DNA of 64,000 nucleotides from Selenomonas sp. AE3005 (GCF_000686945.1 NZ_JMME01000008.1:84981-148980), one strand, 5' to 3'; shown: positions 18,647-27,789, numbered from the stretch's first letter. The notes: generated by a model not told the origin, from the sequence alone. Numbers and translations: made by a program.

Positions 18647-19864
18647 ATGAAAAAATTAGCAGCAGTTTTAGCAGCAACTTGTTTATGGGGGGCGGCTGCG
18701 GCAGCAAGTGCTGCCGCCAATCCCTTTGCCGATGTGCCTAAAGATTCCTGGGCTTATGACGCCGTAAGCCAGCTGGCGGCTGACGGCATTGTCGAGGGTT
18801 ATGGTGATGGCTCCTTCCGTGGGGAAAGAGCCATTACTCGTTACGAAATGGCCCAGATTACGGCCAAGGCCATGGCCAAGAATCCCACCGGTGCCGACAA
18901 GGCACTGGTGGACAAGCTGGCCGCAGAGTTCGGCGCTGAGCTGAATAATCTAGGCGTGCGCGTAGCAGCTTTGGAACGCAATGCGGACAAGGTACGTTTT
19001 GACGGTTTCTTCCGTCTGCGTCAGGAGCATTTCGGCGATGACAACAATATCGACGATACTTCCAAGGCTTATCTGGAACTGTACTCCCATGCACAGGTCA
19101 ATGACCATTGGACGGGGGAAACCAAGCATAAAATCACCCTGGATATGAAGAAGGACACGGGTGATGACGGCTATGTAAAGACCACGAATATTTACGCTTA
19201 CGGCAAGTATGACAACTTTACGGCTAAAGTGGGTAAGTTTGATACCGTGGACGGTTACGCTTACACGCACGAAGACCCCATGCGCGGTGTGCAGGTGACT
19301 TTCGGCAAAAAGCTGAAAGCCAAGCTGTCGGCCGGCAGAATTGCCAATCCGAACAATAATTTTGACGCCGATGTCGTATCGGGGATATTCACGTATCCGC
19401 TGGGCAAGCGCACCAATCTGTATGCTGGTTATTATTATCTGAAAAGCGGCAAGCGAGGATTCAAGGCCATTGAGGAAGGCAATTACGGTCTGGCCAATAT
19501 CGGTTTTGACACCCTGCTCGGCAAGAACTTCCGCTTTATTGCCCTCTACTCGCAGAGCAATGCCTCGGTGACGCAGAACATTCACCGCAACGGTTTCCTG
19601 CTCGAGCTCGATTATAAGCGCATGCAGGTGCAGAATCCCGGCAGTTTTATGCTGATGCTGCGCCATCTGCGCGTGACGGACGCCACGGCGATTTCCTCCC
19701 GTTATGAGGCTTATACGCATGGCAATATCTGCGGCACGGAAATCGGCGGCTGCTATGCGCCCATCAAAAATGTGGAGCTGGGGGCCAAGTATTTCTGGGG
19801 CAAAGATGAGGCCACCAACGCGACGAAGTCCTTTGTCCGTACGGAACTCAAATACTTCTTCTAA
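18647..19864 (+). CDS. SLH-domain outer-membrane porin (OmpM/Mep45-like)
   Basis: 405 residues: a signal peptide ending near residue 24 (ASAAANP), one S-layer-homology domain (residues 25-75: FADVPKDSWAYDAVSQLA, ITRYEMAQI), a short coiled coil (about 85-115) and a beta-barrel part ending in the aromatic residue Phe. In Selenomonas and Veillonella such proteins attach the outer membrane to polyamine-modified peptidoglycan through the SLH domain and form pores. The gene starts 19 bp after the flavoprotein, with GGGGGAGAA upstream, so the porin may be co-transcribed and admit the reductase's substrate. Confidence 0.9.
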   Translation: MKKLAAVLAATCLWGAAAAASAAANPFADVPKDSWAYDAVSQLAADGIVEGYGDGSFRGERAITRYEMAQITAKAMAKNPTGADKALVDKLAAEFGAELNNLGVRVAALERNADKVRFDGFFRLRQEHFGDDNNIDDTSKAYLELYSHAQVNDHWTGETKHKITLDMKKDTGDDGYVKTTNIYAYGKYDNFTAKVGKFDTVDGYAYTHEDPMRGVQVTFGKKLKAKLSAGRIANPNNNFDADVVSGIFTYPLGKRTNLYAGYYYLKSGKRGFKAIEEGNYGLANIGFDTLLGKNFRFIALYSQSNASVTQNIHRNGFLLELDYKRMQVQNPGSFMLMLRHLRVTDATAISSRYEAYTHGNICGTEIGGCYAPIKNVELGAKYFWGKDEATNATKSFVRTELKYFF

Positions 19865-19896
19865 GCTTATTCCATATATAGTTATCATACACAGTC

Positions 19897-19931
19897 AAAA
19901 ACCAGGCTCTCTGTGGAGGGCCTGGTTTTTG
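19897..19931 (+). terminator. Terminator after the SLH porin
   Basis: AAAAACCAGGC pairs with GCCTGGTTTTT around a 12-base loop. Confidence 0.9.
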
Positions 19932-19996
19932 TTCATAAAAAGTTCATAAATTCTTCCCAACCTGTTTATTGAATCACGCAAGATAACTGATAGAAT
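19931..19996 (+). promoter_or_regulatory. Promoter of the regulator/two-component operon with an 11-bp direct repeat
   Basis: GTTCATAAA occurs at 19931 and again at 19942, an exact 11-bp spacing as favoured by OmpR/PhoB-type response regulators. Downstream lie TTGAAT (19969-19974), a 16-bp spacer and TAGAAT (19991-19996). Autoregulation by the response regulator of this operon is an inference. Confidence 0.5.
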
Positions 19997-20052
19997 AAAT
20001 ATAACAGTGGTCGATGATAAAATATATTTATGGAAAGGGCGTAGGGACATAT

Positions 20053-20883
20053 ATGAAAACGCAGGCGTGGGAAAATTTTCTGAATCGGATGTTGCTGCAG
20101 GATGAACATGACAGGGTTGCCGGCATGCCCCGGGGGCAGGAAAATTACTGTGTGGTGCTGTGTCAGCTGTTGGGGCAGGGGAGTGTGCCGCAGCTGGAAA
20201 AGTTTCTGCGCCAGCGCCGGGAGGCGCATTTGTTTATCAGCCAGCCAGTGGCTTACCGTCAGGGCTGTATGCTGGTGGCTATGGGGCATGACCGGCAGGT
20301 GGAGGAACTGCTGCGTGAATGGCAGGCTGATTTTGCCGATATCGGCGGCGGTGACCTGGCCGTGGCGATTGGCGGCGCTTACAGCCTCTGCGATATTTAT
20401 AAAAGCCTGCGGGAGGCCCGCATGGCAGGTTTTTTTCAGCAGGTGACAGGAAAACAGGCTTTTGTGCAGAACTTTAACCGCATGGGGCTTTTTACCAGCC
20501 TGTTCCGGCAGAGCAGCGCCGAACTGGCCGGCTTTTGCCGTCAGACCATCGGGCCGCTGATGGAGTATGACAAGAATTTCAACACGCAGCTCGTGGATAC
20601 CTTGCGCGCCCTTCTGGACGAGGACTTCAACTGGACGCGGACGGCAGCGCGGCTGTATGTACATGTGAACACCCTGCGTTATCGCTACGAGAAGATACGG
20701 CAGATTCTGGACATGGACGAGAGTCTGGCCATGCGGGCTGATTTATTTGCAGCCCTGCGTGCCTTTGAAGTGCTGACGGAGCTGAAAACCCGGGATAACG
20801 TGGTAAAAATGCCTGTGGGGAAAAAAGGCAAAGTGGAGGAAAAGTATTTCCATGCAGATAAGAAGGCGGCTGTTTCTTTCTAA
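20053..20883 (+). CDS. PucR/CdaR-type transcriptional regulator
   Basis: 276 residues. The C-terminal helix-turn-helix (FNWTRTAARLYVHVNTLRYR, about residues 195-215) is the signature of the PucR family; the N-terminal 150 residues are an unrecognised sensing part without membrane helices. The ATG at 20053 is chosen over 20014 because AGGGAC lies just before it. The gene overlaps the histidine kinase gene by 32 bases. A PucR-type protein ahead of a complete two-component pair is an unusual arrangement. Confidence 0.75.
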   Translation: MKTQAWENFLNRMLLQDEHDRVAGMPRGQENYCVVLCQLLGQGSVPQLEKFLRQRREAHLFISQPVAYRQGCMLVAMGHDRQVEELLREWQADFADIGGGDLAVAIGGAYSLCDIYKSLREARMAGFFQQVTGKQAFVQNFNRMGLFTSLFRQSSAELAGFCRQTIGPLMEYDKNFNTQLVDTLRALLDEDFNWTRTAARLYVHVNTLRYRYEKIRQILDMDESLAMRADLFAALRAFEVLTELKTRDNVVKMPVGKKGKVEEKYFHADKKAAVSF

Positions 20884-22336
20884 TTTCATGATGTTTGCGT
20901 TGCCCTTTGTCATCATTCTGTTGATGGCAGGGGCTTTATATTTATCTTATCAGGAGGCCAAGCTCGGCGCTTTGGGAAATCTGGCCCATGACAAGCAGGT
21001 TGTTCACCAGGTGCAGGCGGATATCCGGCAGACGGTGGAGCAGCTGCCCGTAGGGGATTCCGCGGCCTGGTATCAGAATTTTGCGGAGCTGGCCGGACGT
21101 ATGGCCAGGGATAATTACCATCTGGCCGTGGTGGAAGGCAAGGGCGTGACCATCTACAATAATCTGACGGAGCTTGAGGAAATGCAGATTGCGGAAGAAC
21201 TGCGGCCGGCGGCCTTTGTCGATGATTCGGCGGTGTTTATCTTCCGCGACAGCAATATTGTCAAATACATGTTTCAGCGCGAGGGGCGCGAGTATCATGT
21301 CGTGGGCATACTGAGCTTTGATATTCAGACGGGGCGCGGTCTGTTGGGCGGCTTGTACCGCAGTTATCTGGGCGGCCTGCTGCTGGCCGGGCTCGTGGTG
21401 TTTCTGCTGATAAATATGTGGCTGGCGCACCGGCTGTCGCAAACGATTCTGCAGCCCATCGCGGCCCTGCAAAAAGCAGCCCGGGCGGTGGAGCAGCGCA
21501 ATTACGACTACCGTATCAAGCCTGTGGGCGATGAGGAATTTGCGTCCTTGTGTCAGAATATCAATGATATGACGGCCAAGCTGGGGAAACTGGAACAGGC
21601 CCGGCAGGAAAGCGAGCAGGAACGGCGCACGCTGATTGCGGGGCTTTCCCATGATATCCGCACGCCGCTGACGGTAATCCGCGGTTATGTGGAAGGATTG
21701 CAGGACGGGGTGGCCAAGGACCAGGCCATGGCCGCACGTTATCTGGGTAAAATCGCTGAGGGCACGGCGCAGATAAGCCGGCTGCTGGAACGGCTGTTCC
21801 TTTATTCCAAGCTCAATATGGAGGCCTATCCCTTTAATTTCCGGCAGGTGGAATTTGGCGGCTGGCTGCGGCAGAAAGAGGGGGAACTGCGCCAGCTTTT
21901 GCCGGCCGGCGAGCTGGTCCTGGCTTTACAGTCGGAGCTTAGGGAAAATGGTGGCGTATGGGTACAGATAGACAGTACGGAAATTCAGCGCGTCCTGACA
22001 AATCTTATCGAAAATGCGGTGAAGTATCACCCTGAGCCGGCACAGCTGAAAATACGCATAGAGGCTGAATGCCAGCAGGGTGAGCTGCATTTGCGGCTGG
22101 CCGACAATGGCCCCGGGGTGCAGGCGGAGAATCTGCCGCGGTTGTTCCAGGAGTTTTACCGTACGGATATGGCCCGTTCGGAAACCAAGCAGGGCAGCGG
22201 TCTGGGGCTGGCTATCTGCAAGCGCATTATTGAGGCTCACGGCGGCCGGATTTGGGCAGAGGACGGCAGGTCAGCAGGCAGTACGGGGCTGGTGGTTTGT
22301 ATCGTACTGCCGGTGGTGAATAAGACAGGTGACTAA
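20852..22336 (+). CDS. Membrane sensor histidine kinase
   Basis: 494 residues: membrane helix 1 (residues 11-31), a periplasmic sensor region (about 35-165), helix 2 (about 170-192), a HAMP linker, the phospho-acceptor site GLSHDIRTPL with His267, and an ATPase domain with LTNLIENAVKY, LADNGPGV and GSGLGLAICKRII. It phosphorylates the response regulator encoded just downstream. The signal is unknown. The ATG lies about 13 bases after GGAGG, inside the end of the preceding gene. Confidence 0.93.
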   Translation: MQIRRRLFLSNFMMFALPFVIILLMAGALYLSYQEAKLGALGNLAHDKQVVHQVQADIRQTVEQLPVGDSAAWYQNFAELAGRMARDNYHLAVVEGKGVTIYNNLTELEEMQIAEELRPAAFVDDSAVFIFRDSNIVKYMFQREGREYHVVGILSFDIQTGRGLLGGLYRSYLGGLLLAGLVVFLLINMWLAHRLSQTILQPIAALQKAARAVEQRNYDYRIKPVGDEEFASLCQNINDMTAKLGKLEQARQESEQERRTLIAGLSHDIRTPLTVIRGYVEGLQDGVAKDQAMAARYLGKIAEGTAQISRLLERLFLYSKLNMEAYPFNFRQVEFGGWLRQKEGELRQLLPAGELVLALQSELRENGGVWVQIDSTEIQRVLTNLIENAVKYHPEPAQLKIRIEAECQQGELHLRLADNGPGVQAENLPRLFQEFYRTDMARSETKQGSGLGLAICKRIIEAHGGRIWAEDGRSAGSTGLVVCIVLPVVNKTGD

Positions 22337-22350
22337 AACAGGTGACGGAC

Positions 22351-23055
22351 ATGGAAAAGATTTTGCTGGTGGAAGATGACCGGGATATTGCCGAGCTGGA
22401 ACGGGACTATCTGGAACTGAACGGCTTTGCCGTGGATATGGAAGGCCGGGGAAATGCGGGGCTGAAAAAGGCTCTGACCGGAGATTATGACCTGCTGATT
22501 CTGGACGTAATGCTGCCGGAGGTAGACGGCCTGTCCATCTGCCGGCAGGTGCGGGAGCAAAAGGAAATTCCCATTTTGCTGGTGACGGCCCGGAAGGACG
22601 ATATCGATATTATCAGAGGGCTGGGCATGGGGGCCGATGATTACATTGTCAAGCCGTTTTCGCCCGGGGAACTGGTGGCCCGCGTCAGGGCACATTTAGC
22701 AAGATACCGGCGGCTGGCCGGCTGCCACAATGAGCTGGCGGAGAATGAGGCCCTGCGGCATGGTGATTTGCGGCTGCTGCCGCAGGCACGGCGCGTGTTT
22801 GTCGGTAGTGAGGAAGTCCACCTGCCCAACCGGGAATTTGACCTGCTGGAATTTTTGCTGCGCAATCCGGACAGGGTGCTGTCCAAGGAGGAAATCTTTG
22901 AATCCCTCTGGGGGCAGGAGGCTGTCGGGGATATTTCCACGGTGACGGTGCATATAAAACGGCTGCGCGAGAAAATCGAAACGGGCGGCATGTCACATAT
23001 TGAAACAGTGTGGGGGTCAGGTTACCGCCTCTGCAAGCTCGCTGCTGATTTTTAA
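22351..23055 (+). CDS. OmpR/PhoB-family response regulator
   Basis: 234 residues: a receiver domain with Asp9/Asp10, phospho-acceptor Asp52 in LILDVMLPEVDG and Lys101 in IVKPF, then a winged-helix DNA-binding domain ending VETVWGSGYRL-like (IETVWGSGYRL). The kinase is 14 bp upstream. Start ATG 22351 or GTG 22342 are both possible; neither has a strong ribosome site. Direct repeats of the type bound by this family lie just behind the gene. Confidence 0.93.
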   Translation: MEKILLVEDDRDIAELERDYLELNGFAVDMEGRGNAGLKKALTGDYDLLILDVMLPEVDGLSICRQVREQKEIPILLVTARKDDIDIIRGLGMGADDYIVKPFSPGELVARVRAHLARYRRLAGCHNELAENEALRHGDLRLLPQARRVFVGSEEVHLPNREFDLLEFLLRNPDRVLSKEEIFESLWGQEAVGDISTVTVHIKRLREKIETGGMSHIETVWGSGYRLCKLAADF

Positions 23056-23105
23056 TCAAAGTTTAACCTGTCTTTAATGAGATTCTTGTAAACGGCTTGT
23101 ATATT
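23051..23105 (+). promoter_or_regulatory. Three 11-bp-spaced TTTAAY repeats and a -10 box
   Basis: TTTAAT at 23051, TTTAAC at 23062 and TTTAAT at 23073 are spaced exactly 11 bp. A possible -10 box TATATT lies at 23100-23105, so the repeats end 21 bp before it, where an activator would replace the -35 box. The layout matches PhoB/PhoP-type sites and precedes the small secreted protein gene. Confidence 0.5.
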
Positions 23106-23145
23106 TAGGCTGTAGATAGAAATCGCATGGAGAAGGGGAATTTCA

Positions 23146-23478
23146 ATGATGGTAAACCGCAAAAAAGTTTTGGCCATGGCACTGGCCGGCGTAATCAGTT
23201 TTGGTTTCACAGGGGCAGCTTTTACAGCGGCTGCTGAGGCTGCTGAGCATGAGGCGGCTTATGAAGATGGCACGCACAACAAGTACAGCCACCGCCTGCA
23301 GGAAGAAGACCGCAATCACCGCCAGAATGTGCTGTCGCTGCGCTATAAGAAAAGATATGGCCAGATTTCCGACGAGGAATATGACAAGCAGATGAAGAAG
23401 GAACAGGAACGTCATGACCAGGCTGTGAAGGATATCAAAGCCGATTATGAAAAACACAAATTCCGTCATAACAACTAA
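23146..23478 (+). CDS. Small secreted protein of unknown function
   Basis: 110 residues with a clear signal peptide (cleavage likely after TAAAEAAEH, near residue 32). The mature part is about 78 residues, highly charged and helical, rich in His, Lys and Glu (SHRLQEEDRNHRQN, EEYDKQMKKEQERHD). It somewhat resembles small periplasmic chaperones of the Spy/CpxP type in composition and size, but no signature motif is present. It follows the two-component genes and the 11-bp repeats, so it is a likely target of that system. ATG 23146 follows GGAGAAGGGG. A terminator lies at 23496. Confidence 0.7.
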   Translation: MMVNRKKVLAMALAGVISFGFTGAAFTAAAEAAEHEAAYEDGTHNKYSHRLQEEDRNHRQNVLSLRYKKRYGQISDEEYDKQMKKEQERHDQAVKDIKADYEKHKFRHNN

Positions 23479-23495
23479 TCATACAATACACAGGA

Positions 23496-23522
23496 AAGCC
23501 GTCTCGTCAGAGGCGGTTTTTG
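23496..23522 (+). terminator. Terminator after the small secreted protein
   Basis: GCCGTCTC, loop GTCA, GAGGCGGT (two wobble or mismatch positions), followed by TTTTT. Confidence 0.75.
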
Positions 23523-23608
23523 TGTTGCATAAAGCCGTCCGAAACGGTATAATTTAGAGTAAGAAAGTATGGGAAAATGGGCGTGGATTTTGCAAAGCAG
23601 GTGAGGAT

Positions 23609-24061
23609 ATGCCGTTAAAAGTTGATAGCCGTAGCACGCAGGAGGCCGCTTTTACGCGCCTGGTGGGCAGGGATGAACGTGTCACAGAAAGTGATACGGA
23701 TTTTAGCACGGAACTGTTGGAACAGGAGGACAGCCTGTCGACAGAACAGCTGGATAAACTCTTAAAGCAAATTGACGAACAGGGAGCCAGATTGTCCAAA
23801 ACTCCCACCTATGATGAATTGAAATCCTACCGCACTTTGATTAAGAATTTTGTGGGTGAAGCAGTCAACCGCATGTATGAGCTGCACAGCCAGGCCGGCT
23901 GGGACCGTATGGGCCGGCAGAAGGTCTACACGACGGTGCGCAGGATTGACAAAAAGCTGGAGGAAATGGCAGAAAAAATCCGGCTGGGGCAGTCTGACCA
24001 GCTGGATATCATCGCCAGCCATGACGCCATTCGGGGCATGCTGGTGGATTTATACATGTGA
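23609..24061 (+). CDS. yaaR: YaaR family protein (DUF327)
   Basis: 150 residues, soluble and mostly helical, with the conserved segment SYRTLIKNFVGEAVNRMY (about 73-90). Members occur in Firmicutes directly before holB, as here, and their function is not firmly known. It starts after AGGTGAGG and its stop overlaps the holB start codon by one base. Confidence 0.85.
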   Translation: MPLKVDSRSTQEAAFTRLVGRDERVTESDTDFSTELLEQEDSLSTEQLDKLLKQIDEQGARLSKTPTYDELKSYRTLIKNFVGEAVNRMYELHSQAGWDRMGRQKVYTTVRRIDKKLEEMAEKIRLGQSDQLDIIASHDAIRGMLVDLYM

Positions 24062-25059
24062 TGGAAAAGTTAAACTGGGATATAATCGCCGGTCACGAAG
24101 CGCAGCAGGCAGAACTTAGGGCCATGCTCCGGGAGAGACGCCTGCCCCATGCGCTTCTTTTTGTGGGCGAAAAGGGCATAGGCAAAAAACTCTGCGGCCG
24201 GGTACTGGCGGCAGCCATACTCTGCGGCCAGGAATCACCCTGCGGTCACTGCGAAAACTGCCGAGGCGTGAACTTAGGCTCGCACCCGGATTATTTTGAG
24301 CTGGTGCCGGAGGCCAAGGGCAAAGCTGCTCCTATTATTCACATTGAGGAAATGCGCAGCATGCAGGTTATGGTATCACGGTCAGCAGTACAGGCCGGGC
24401 GGCGGGTGGTGCTGATTGATGACGCCGAGACCATGAATGAGGCGGCGGCCAACAGCCTGCTGAAGACGCTGGAGGAACCGGCCGGGGACGTTACCTTTAT
24501 CCTGATAGCCCGGGCCAGAAGTGCCTTGCTCGATACCATCGTTTCGCGGTGTATACCGCTGAGTTTTGGCATGCTGCCGGCGGAAACGGTCGCAGCGGTG
24601 CTGCAAAAGCAGGGAATCGCGCCGGATATGGCCGGGAAACTGGCCTCCCTGGCGGACGGCAGTATCGGCCGGGCGTTGAAACTGCATGCTGATGGCGGTC
24701 TGGAACTTAGAGATAAGGCGCTGGCCTTTTTGCTCAGCCTGCCGGAGCTGCAGCTTACACAGTTGTGGCAGGAGGCGGCGGCCATGGGCGAATGGGACAG
24801 GCAGCGGGTGACAGAATGGGCGGCTTACTTTAATATGCTGCTGCGTGATTTGCTCGTTCTCTACAGTGCCGGTGACAGCCAGCTGCTCTATCATCGCGAC
24901 CTGCGCGGCCGGCTGGCAGAGTTTTTGCCGGCCTTTACCCAGCGGCAGCTGTTTGCCATGGCGGCGGAGACACGGGAGTTTACACGGCGCCTGCAGAGCA
25001 ATGTGAACCTGCGCCTGCAGCTGGAAGGCTTTTTTATTCGTTTGCTTGATTGCCGTTAA
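24061..25059 (+). CDS. holB: DNA polymerase III delta' subunit
   Basis: 332 residues. It has an AAA+ clamp-loader fold: a P-loop-like VGEKGIGKKL (about 36-45), a zinc site with four Cys (CGQESPCGHCENC, 58-70), DEAD-box counterpart VLIDDAETMNEAAANSLLKT and the sensor region. It helps load the replication clamp. The ATG at 24061 overlaps the yaaR stop (ATGTGATG); a GTG at 24058 is in frame. Part of the yaaR-holB-yaaT-trmN6-rsmI cluster. Confidence 0.93.
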   Translation: MEKLNWDIIAGHEAQQAELRAMLRERRLPHALLFVGEKGIGKKLCGRVLAAAILCGQESPCGHCENCRGVNLGSHPDYFELVPEAKGKAAPIIHIEEMRSMQVMVSRSAVQAGRRVVLIDDAETMNEAAANSLLKTLEEPAGDVTFILIARARSALLDTIVSRCIPLSFGMLPAETVAAVLQKQGIAPDMAGKLASLADGSIGRALKLHADGGLELRDKALAFLLSLPELQLTQLWQEAAAMGEWDRQRVTEWAAYFNMLLRDLLVLYSAGDSQLLYHRDLRGRLAEFLPAFTQRQLFAMAAETREFTRRLQSNVNLRLQLEGFFIRLLDCR

Positions 25060-25088
25060 GGCTTTATATATATTTACAGGAGATTTTT

Positions 25089-26195
25089 ATGCAGACAATC
25101 ATTGGTGTCCGCTTTAAAAAAGCAGGCAAAATATATTATTTTGCTCCGGGAAAACTGGAGATAAAAAAAGGTGATATGGTCATTGTGGAAACTGCCCGGG
25201 GCATGGAATGCGGCGAGGCGGTTATCGGTCCGCGTGAGGAGGACGACGATAAAATCGTCAGCCCATTGAAGGTAGTACACCGTATCGCCACGGAGTCGGA
25301 TATCAAGCGCATGGCCGACAACAAGGAGAAGGAAAAGGAGGCCTATGGTATCTGCGAGGAAAAAATCGCAGCCCATGGCCTGCCGATGAAACTGGTGGAA
25401 GTCGAATACACCTTCGACATGAATAAAATCATTTTCTACTTCACGGCTGACGGGCGCATTGACTTCCGCGAACTGGTCAAGGACCTGGCGGCGGTGTTCC
25501 GTACCCGTATCGAACTGCGGCAGATAGGTGTGCGTGACGAGGCCAAGTTTATGGGCGGTATCGGCGGCTGCGGCCGTCCGCTGTGCTGTGCCTCCTTCTT
25601 AGGAGACTTTGAGCCCGTGTCCATTCGCATGGCCAAGGACCAGAATCTGTCTCTTAATCCCACGAAGATTTCCGGTATTTGCGGCCGCCTGATGTGCTGC
25701 CTGAAATATGAAAATGACTGCTATTGCGGCGGTGACTGCCCCCATCAGCAGAAAAAAATCCAGCCGCCTGCACAGGGCAGCCGGGTAGTATCGGTGGAAG
25801 GTGAAGGCAAGGTCATTTCCCTCAATCAGCAGCGCCGGTCGGCGACAATTCTGCTGGATTCCGGCCGCACTATTGTGGCCTCCTGGGAAGATGTCATCGA
25901 AAAGGACGATGACGAGAGCAGCCTGGCCAGCAGCCTGACGGCGGCTTATGAGGACGCGCAGGACAATATCCCGGCAGAAAGCACGGAGGATGCACGTGAG
26001 TCCGGTTCCCGCCACGAAAGACCGCGCCGCGAAAATAACCGGCGGTTTGCTAAGGATAACCGCGAAAATCGGGAAAATCGTGAGGGGCGCGAACATCGTG
26101 ACAAGCGCCATAATTCCCGGCCACGCAATAACCGGGACAACAGGGAGAAACGGGAGCGCCGTGAGGGCCGTGACCGCCGGGAGCGTCACCAGTGA
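25089..26195 (+). CDS. yaaT: PSP1-domain protein YaaT
   Basis: 368 residues. Residues 1-270 form the PSP1 domain with the conserved cysteines GGCGRPLCC, CGRLMCC and CYCGGDC; in Bacillus YaaT (RicT) joins YlbF and YmcA in a complex with iron-sulfur clusters that affects RNase Y. Residues about 285-368 are a low-complexity Arg/Asn/Glu-rich tail (repeats of ENREGRE and DNRE type), which is not in the Bacillus protein and could bind RNA. The ATG at 25089 follows AGGAG. The stop overlaps the next gene by four bases. Confidence 0.9.
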   Translation: MQTIIGVRFKKAGKIYYFAPGKLEIKKGDMVIVETARGMECGEAVIGPREEDDDKIVSPLKVVHRIATESDIKRMADNKEKEKEAYGICEEKIAAHGLPMKLVEVEYTFDMNKIIFYFTADGRIDFRELVKDLAAVFRTRIELRQIGVRDEAKFMGGIGGCGRPLCCASFLGDFEPVSIRMAKDQNLSLNPTKISGICGRLMCCLKYENDCYCGGDCPHQQKKIQPPAQGSRVVSVEGEGKVISLNQQRRSATILLDSGRTIVASWEDVIEKDDDESSLASSLTAAYEDAQDNIPAESTEDARESGSRHERPRRENNRRFAKDNRENRENREGREHRDKRHNSRPRNNRDNREKRERREGRDRRERHQ

Positions 26196-26929
26196 GAGAA
26201 GTCAGCCTGGGCGCTAATGAACGGCTGGACGATTTGATGAAGAGCGGGCGGCATATCATCCAGAATACGCAGGAATTCTGCTTTTCCCTGGATGCCGTGC
26301 TGCTGGCTCATTTTTTGTCCTTGAAGTCCCGGCAGAAGGTGCTGGAACTGGGCACCGGCACCGGGGTTATTCCCTTGCTTATCGCTGATGAGGTAGCCAG
26401 GGTGGACGCGGTGGAGCTGAATCCCGTCATGGCAGAGCTGGCGGCGCGCAATGTCCGGCTCAATGAGCTCGAGGACAAAATCTTTGTCCGGGAAGGGGAC
26501 TACCGCGCTATAAGGGAACTTTATAAGCCCGAGTCTTTTGATGTTGTGCTGGCCAATCCTCCCTACCGTCCTGTGGGCGAGGGGCAGGCCAATAAACTCA
26601 CGGGCGTGGCCAGAGCCCGGCACGAATTTACAGCTACACTCAAAGATGTGGTGCAGGCGGCGCGCTTTGCCCTGCGCTTTGGCGGCCACTTCGGCATGGT
26701 ACACCTGCCGGAGCGGCTCGGGGAAATCATTGTGGCGCTGCACGACCATCAGATGGAAGTGAAAAGGCTGCAGATGGTGCAGCCCAAGGACGGCAAAGCC
26801 CCCAACATGATGCTGCTCGAGGCCGTGGTGGGTGCCAGCCCCGGCGGTCTGAAAGTATTGCCGCCGCTCGTGGTACACCGTGCTGACGGCAGTTATACCG
26901 ATGAGATTTTACGGATTTACGGAATGTGA
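26192..26929 (+). CDS. tRNA1(Val) adenine-N6 methyltransferase type protein
   Basis: 245 residues with an S-adenosylmethionine-binding motif VLELGTGTGVIPLL (about 51-64) and the NPPY catalytic motif of N6-adenine methyltransferases (VVLANPPYRP). It corresponds to YabB of Bacillus and TrmN6 of E. coli, which methylates A37 of tRNA-Val. GTG start overlapping yaaT. The next gene begins after three bases. Confidence 0.9.
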   Translation: MREVSLGANERLDDLMKSGRHIIQNTQEFCFSLDAVLLAHFLSLKSRQKVLELGTGTGVIPLLIADEVARVDAVELNPVMAELAARNVRLNELEDKIFVREGDYRAIRELYKPESFDVVLANPPYRPVGEGQANKLTGVARARHEFTATLKDVVQAARFALRFGGHFGMVHLPERLGEIIVALHDHQMEVKRLQMVQPKDGKAPNMMLLEAVVGASPGGLKVLPPLVVHRADGSYTDEILRIYGM

Positions 26930-26932
26930 ATT

Positions 26933-27775
26933 ATGAACGATAAAATACCAACTTTATACCTTTGTGCCACGCCAATCGGCAATCTGGAGGATATGACCTA
27001 CCGGGCGGTGCGGCTGCTCGGCGAAGTGGAGCTGATTGCCGCGGAGGATACCCGGCATACCCGGCAGCTGCTGACGCATTTTGATATCCATACGAAACTT
27101 ACAAGTTATCATGAGCACAACAAGCTCACCAAGGGGCCGGAGCTTATCGCCTATATGCAGGAAGGGCATGACCTGATTTGTGTCAGCGACGCCGGTCTGC
27201 CCGGTATTTGTGACCCCGGCAGCCATCTGGCACAGCTGGCCATAGAGGCCGGCTTTAAGGTCACGCCCCTGCCCGGGGCTAACGCCGGCCTGTCGGCGTT
27301 GATTTGTTCGGGGCTGGATACCACGCGCTTTACCTTTATCGGCTTTCTGCCCAAGACGGCGAAAAAACAGCAGGAGGTCTTAGAGAGCGTAAAACACTAT
27401 CCCGAAACGCTGATTTTCTACGAGGCACCGCACCATTTGAAGGCAACCTTAAAGGCCATGCGGGCTGTCTTAGGTGACCGGCAGGTGGCTTTGGGCCGGG
27501 AACTGACCAAGAAGTTTGAGGAGTTCCAGCGTGGCAGCCTCAGTGAAATCATGGCGCACTATGCAGAAAATGACCCGCGGGGAGAATATGTGATTGTGAC
27601 GGCCGGCTTTACCGGGGAAGTGACGGCGGCGGAAAATGACCTGCCGGCGGAACCAAAGGCGTGCTGTGAGCATTTTATGGCGCAGGGGCTGGACAAAAAA
27701 GCGGCTATGCGCGAGACGGCCAAGGCTTTAGGCCTGTCCCGGCGTGATGTATATCAGGCCATGCTGGCAGAGTGA
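26933..27775 (+). CDS. rsmI: 16S rRNA 2'-O-ribose C1402 methyltransferase
   Basis: 280 residues of the tetrapyrrole-methylase fold: LYLCATPIGNLEDMTYRA at the N-terminus, AAEDTRHTRQLL, CVSDAGLPGICDPG, and PLPGANAGLSALICSG. These are family signatures of RsmI, which methylates C1402 in the decoding site. The gene ends the housekeeping run and overlaps the beginning of the next leader by a few bases. Confidence 0.94.
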   Translation: MNDKIPTLYLCATPIGNLEDMTYRAVRLLGEVELIAAEDTRHTRQLLTHFDIHTKLTSYHEHNKLTKGPELIAYMQEGHDLICVSDAGLPGICDPGSHLAQLAIEAGFKVTPLPGANAGLSALICSGLDTTRFTFIGFLPKTAKKQQEVLESVKHYPETLIFYEAPHHLKATLKAMRAVLGDRQVALGRELTKKFEEFQRGSLSEIMAHYAENDPRGEYVIVTAGFTGEVTAAENDLPAEPKACCEHFMAQGLDKKAAMRETAKALGLSRRDVYQAMLAE

Positions 27776-27789
27776 CAAGGGGGATAAAC

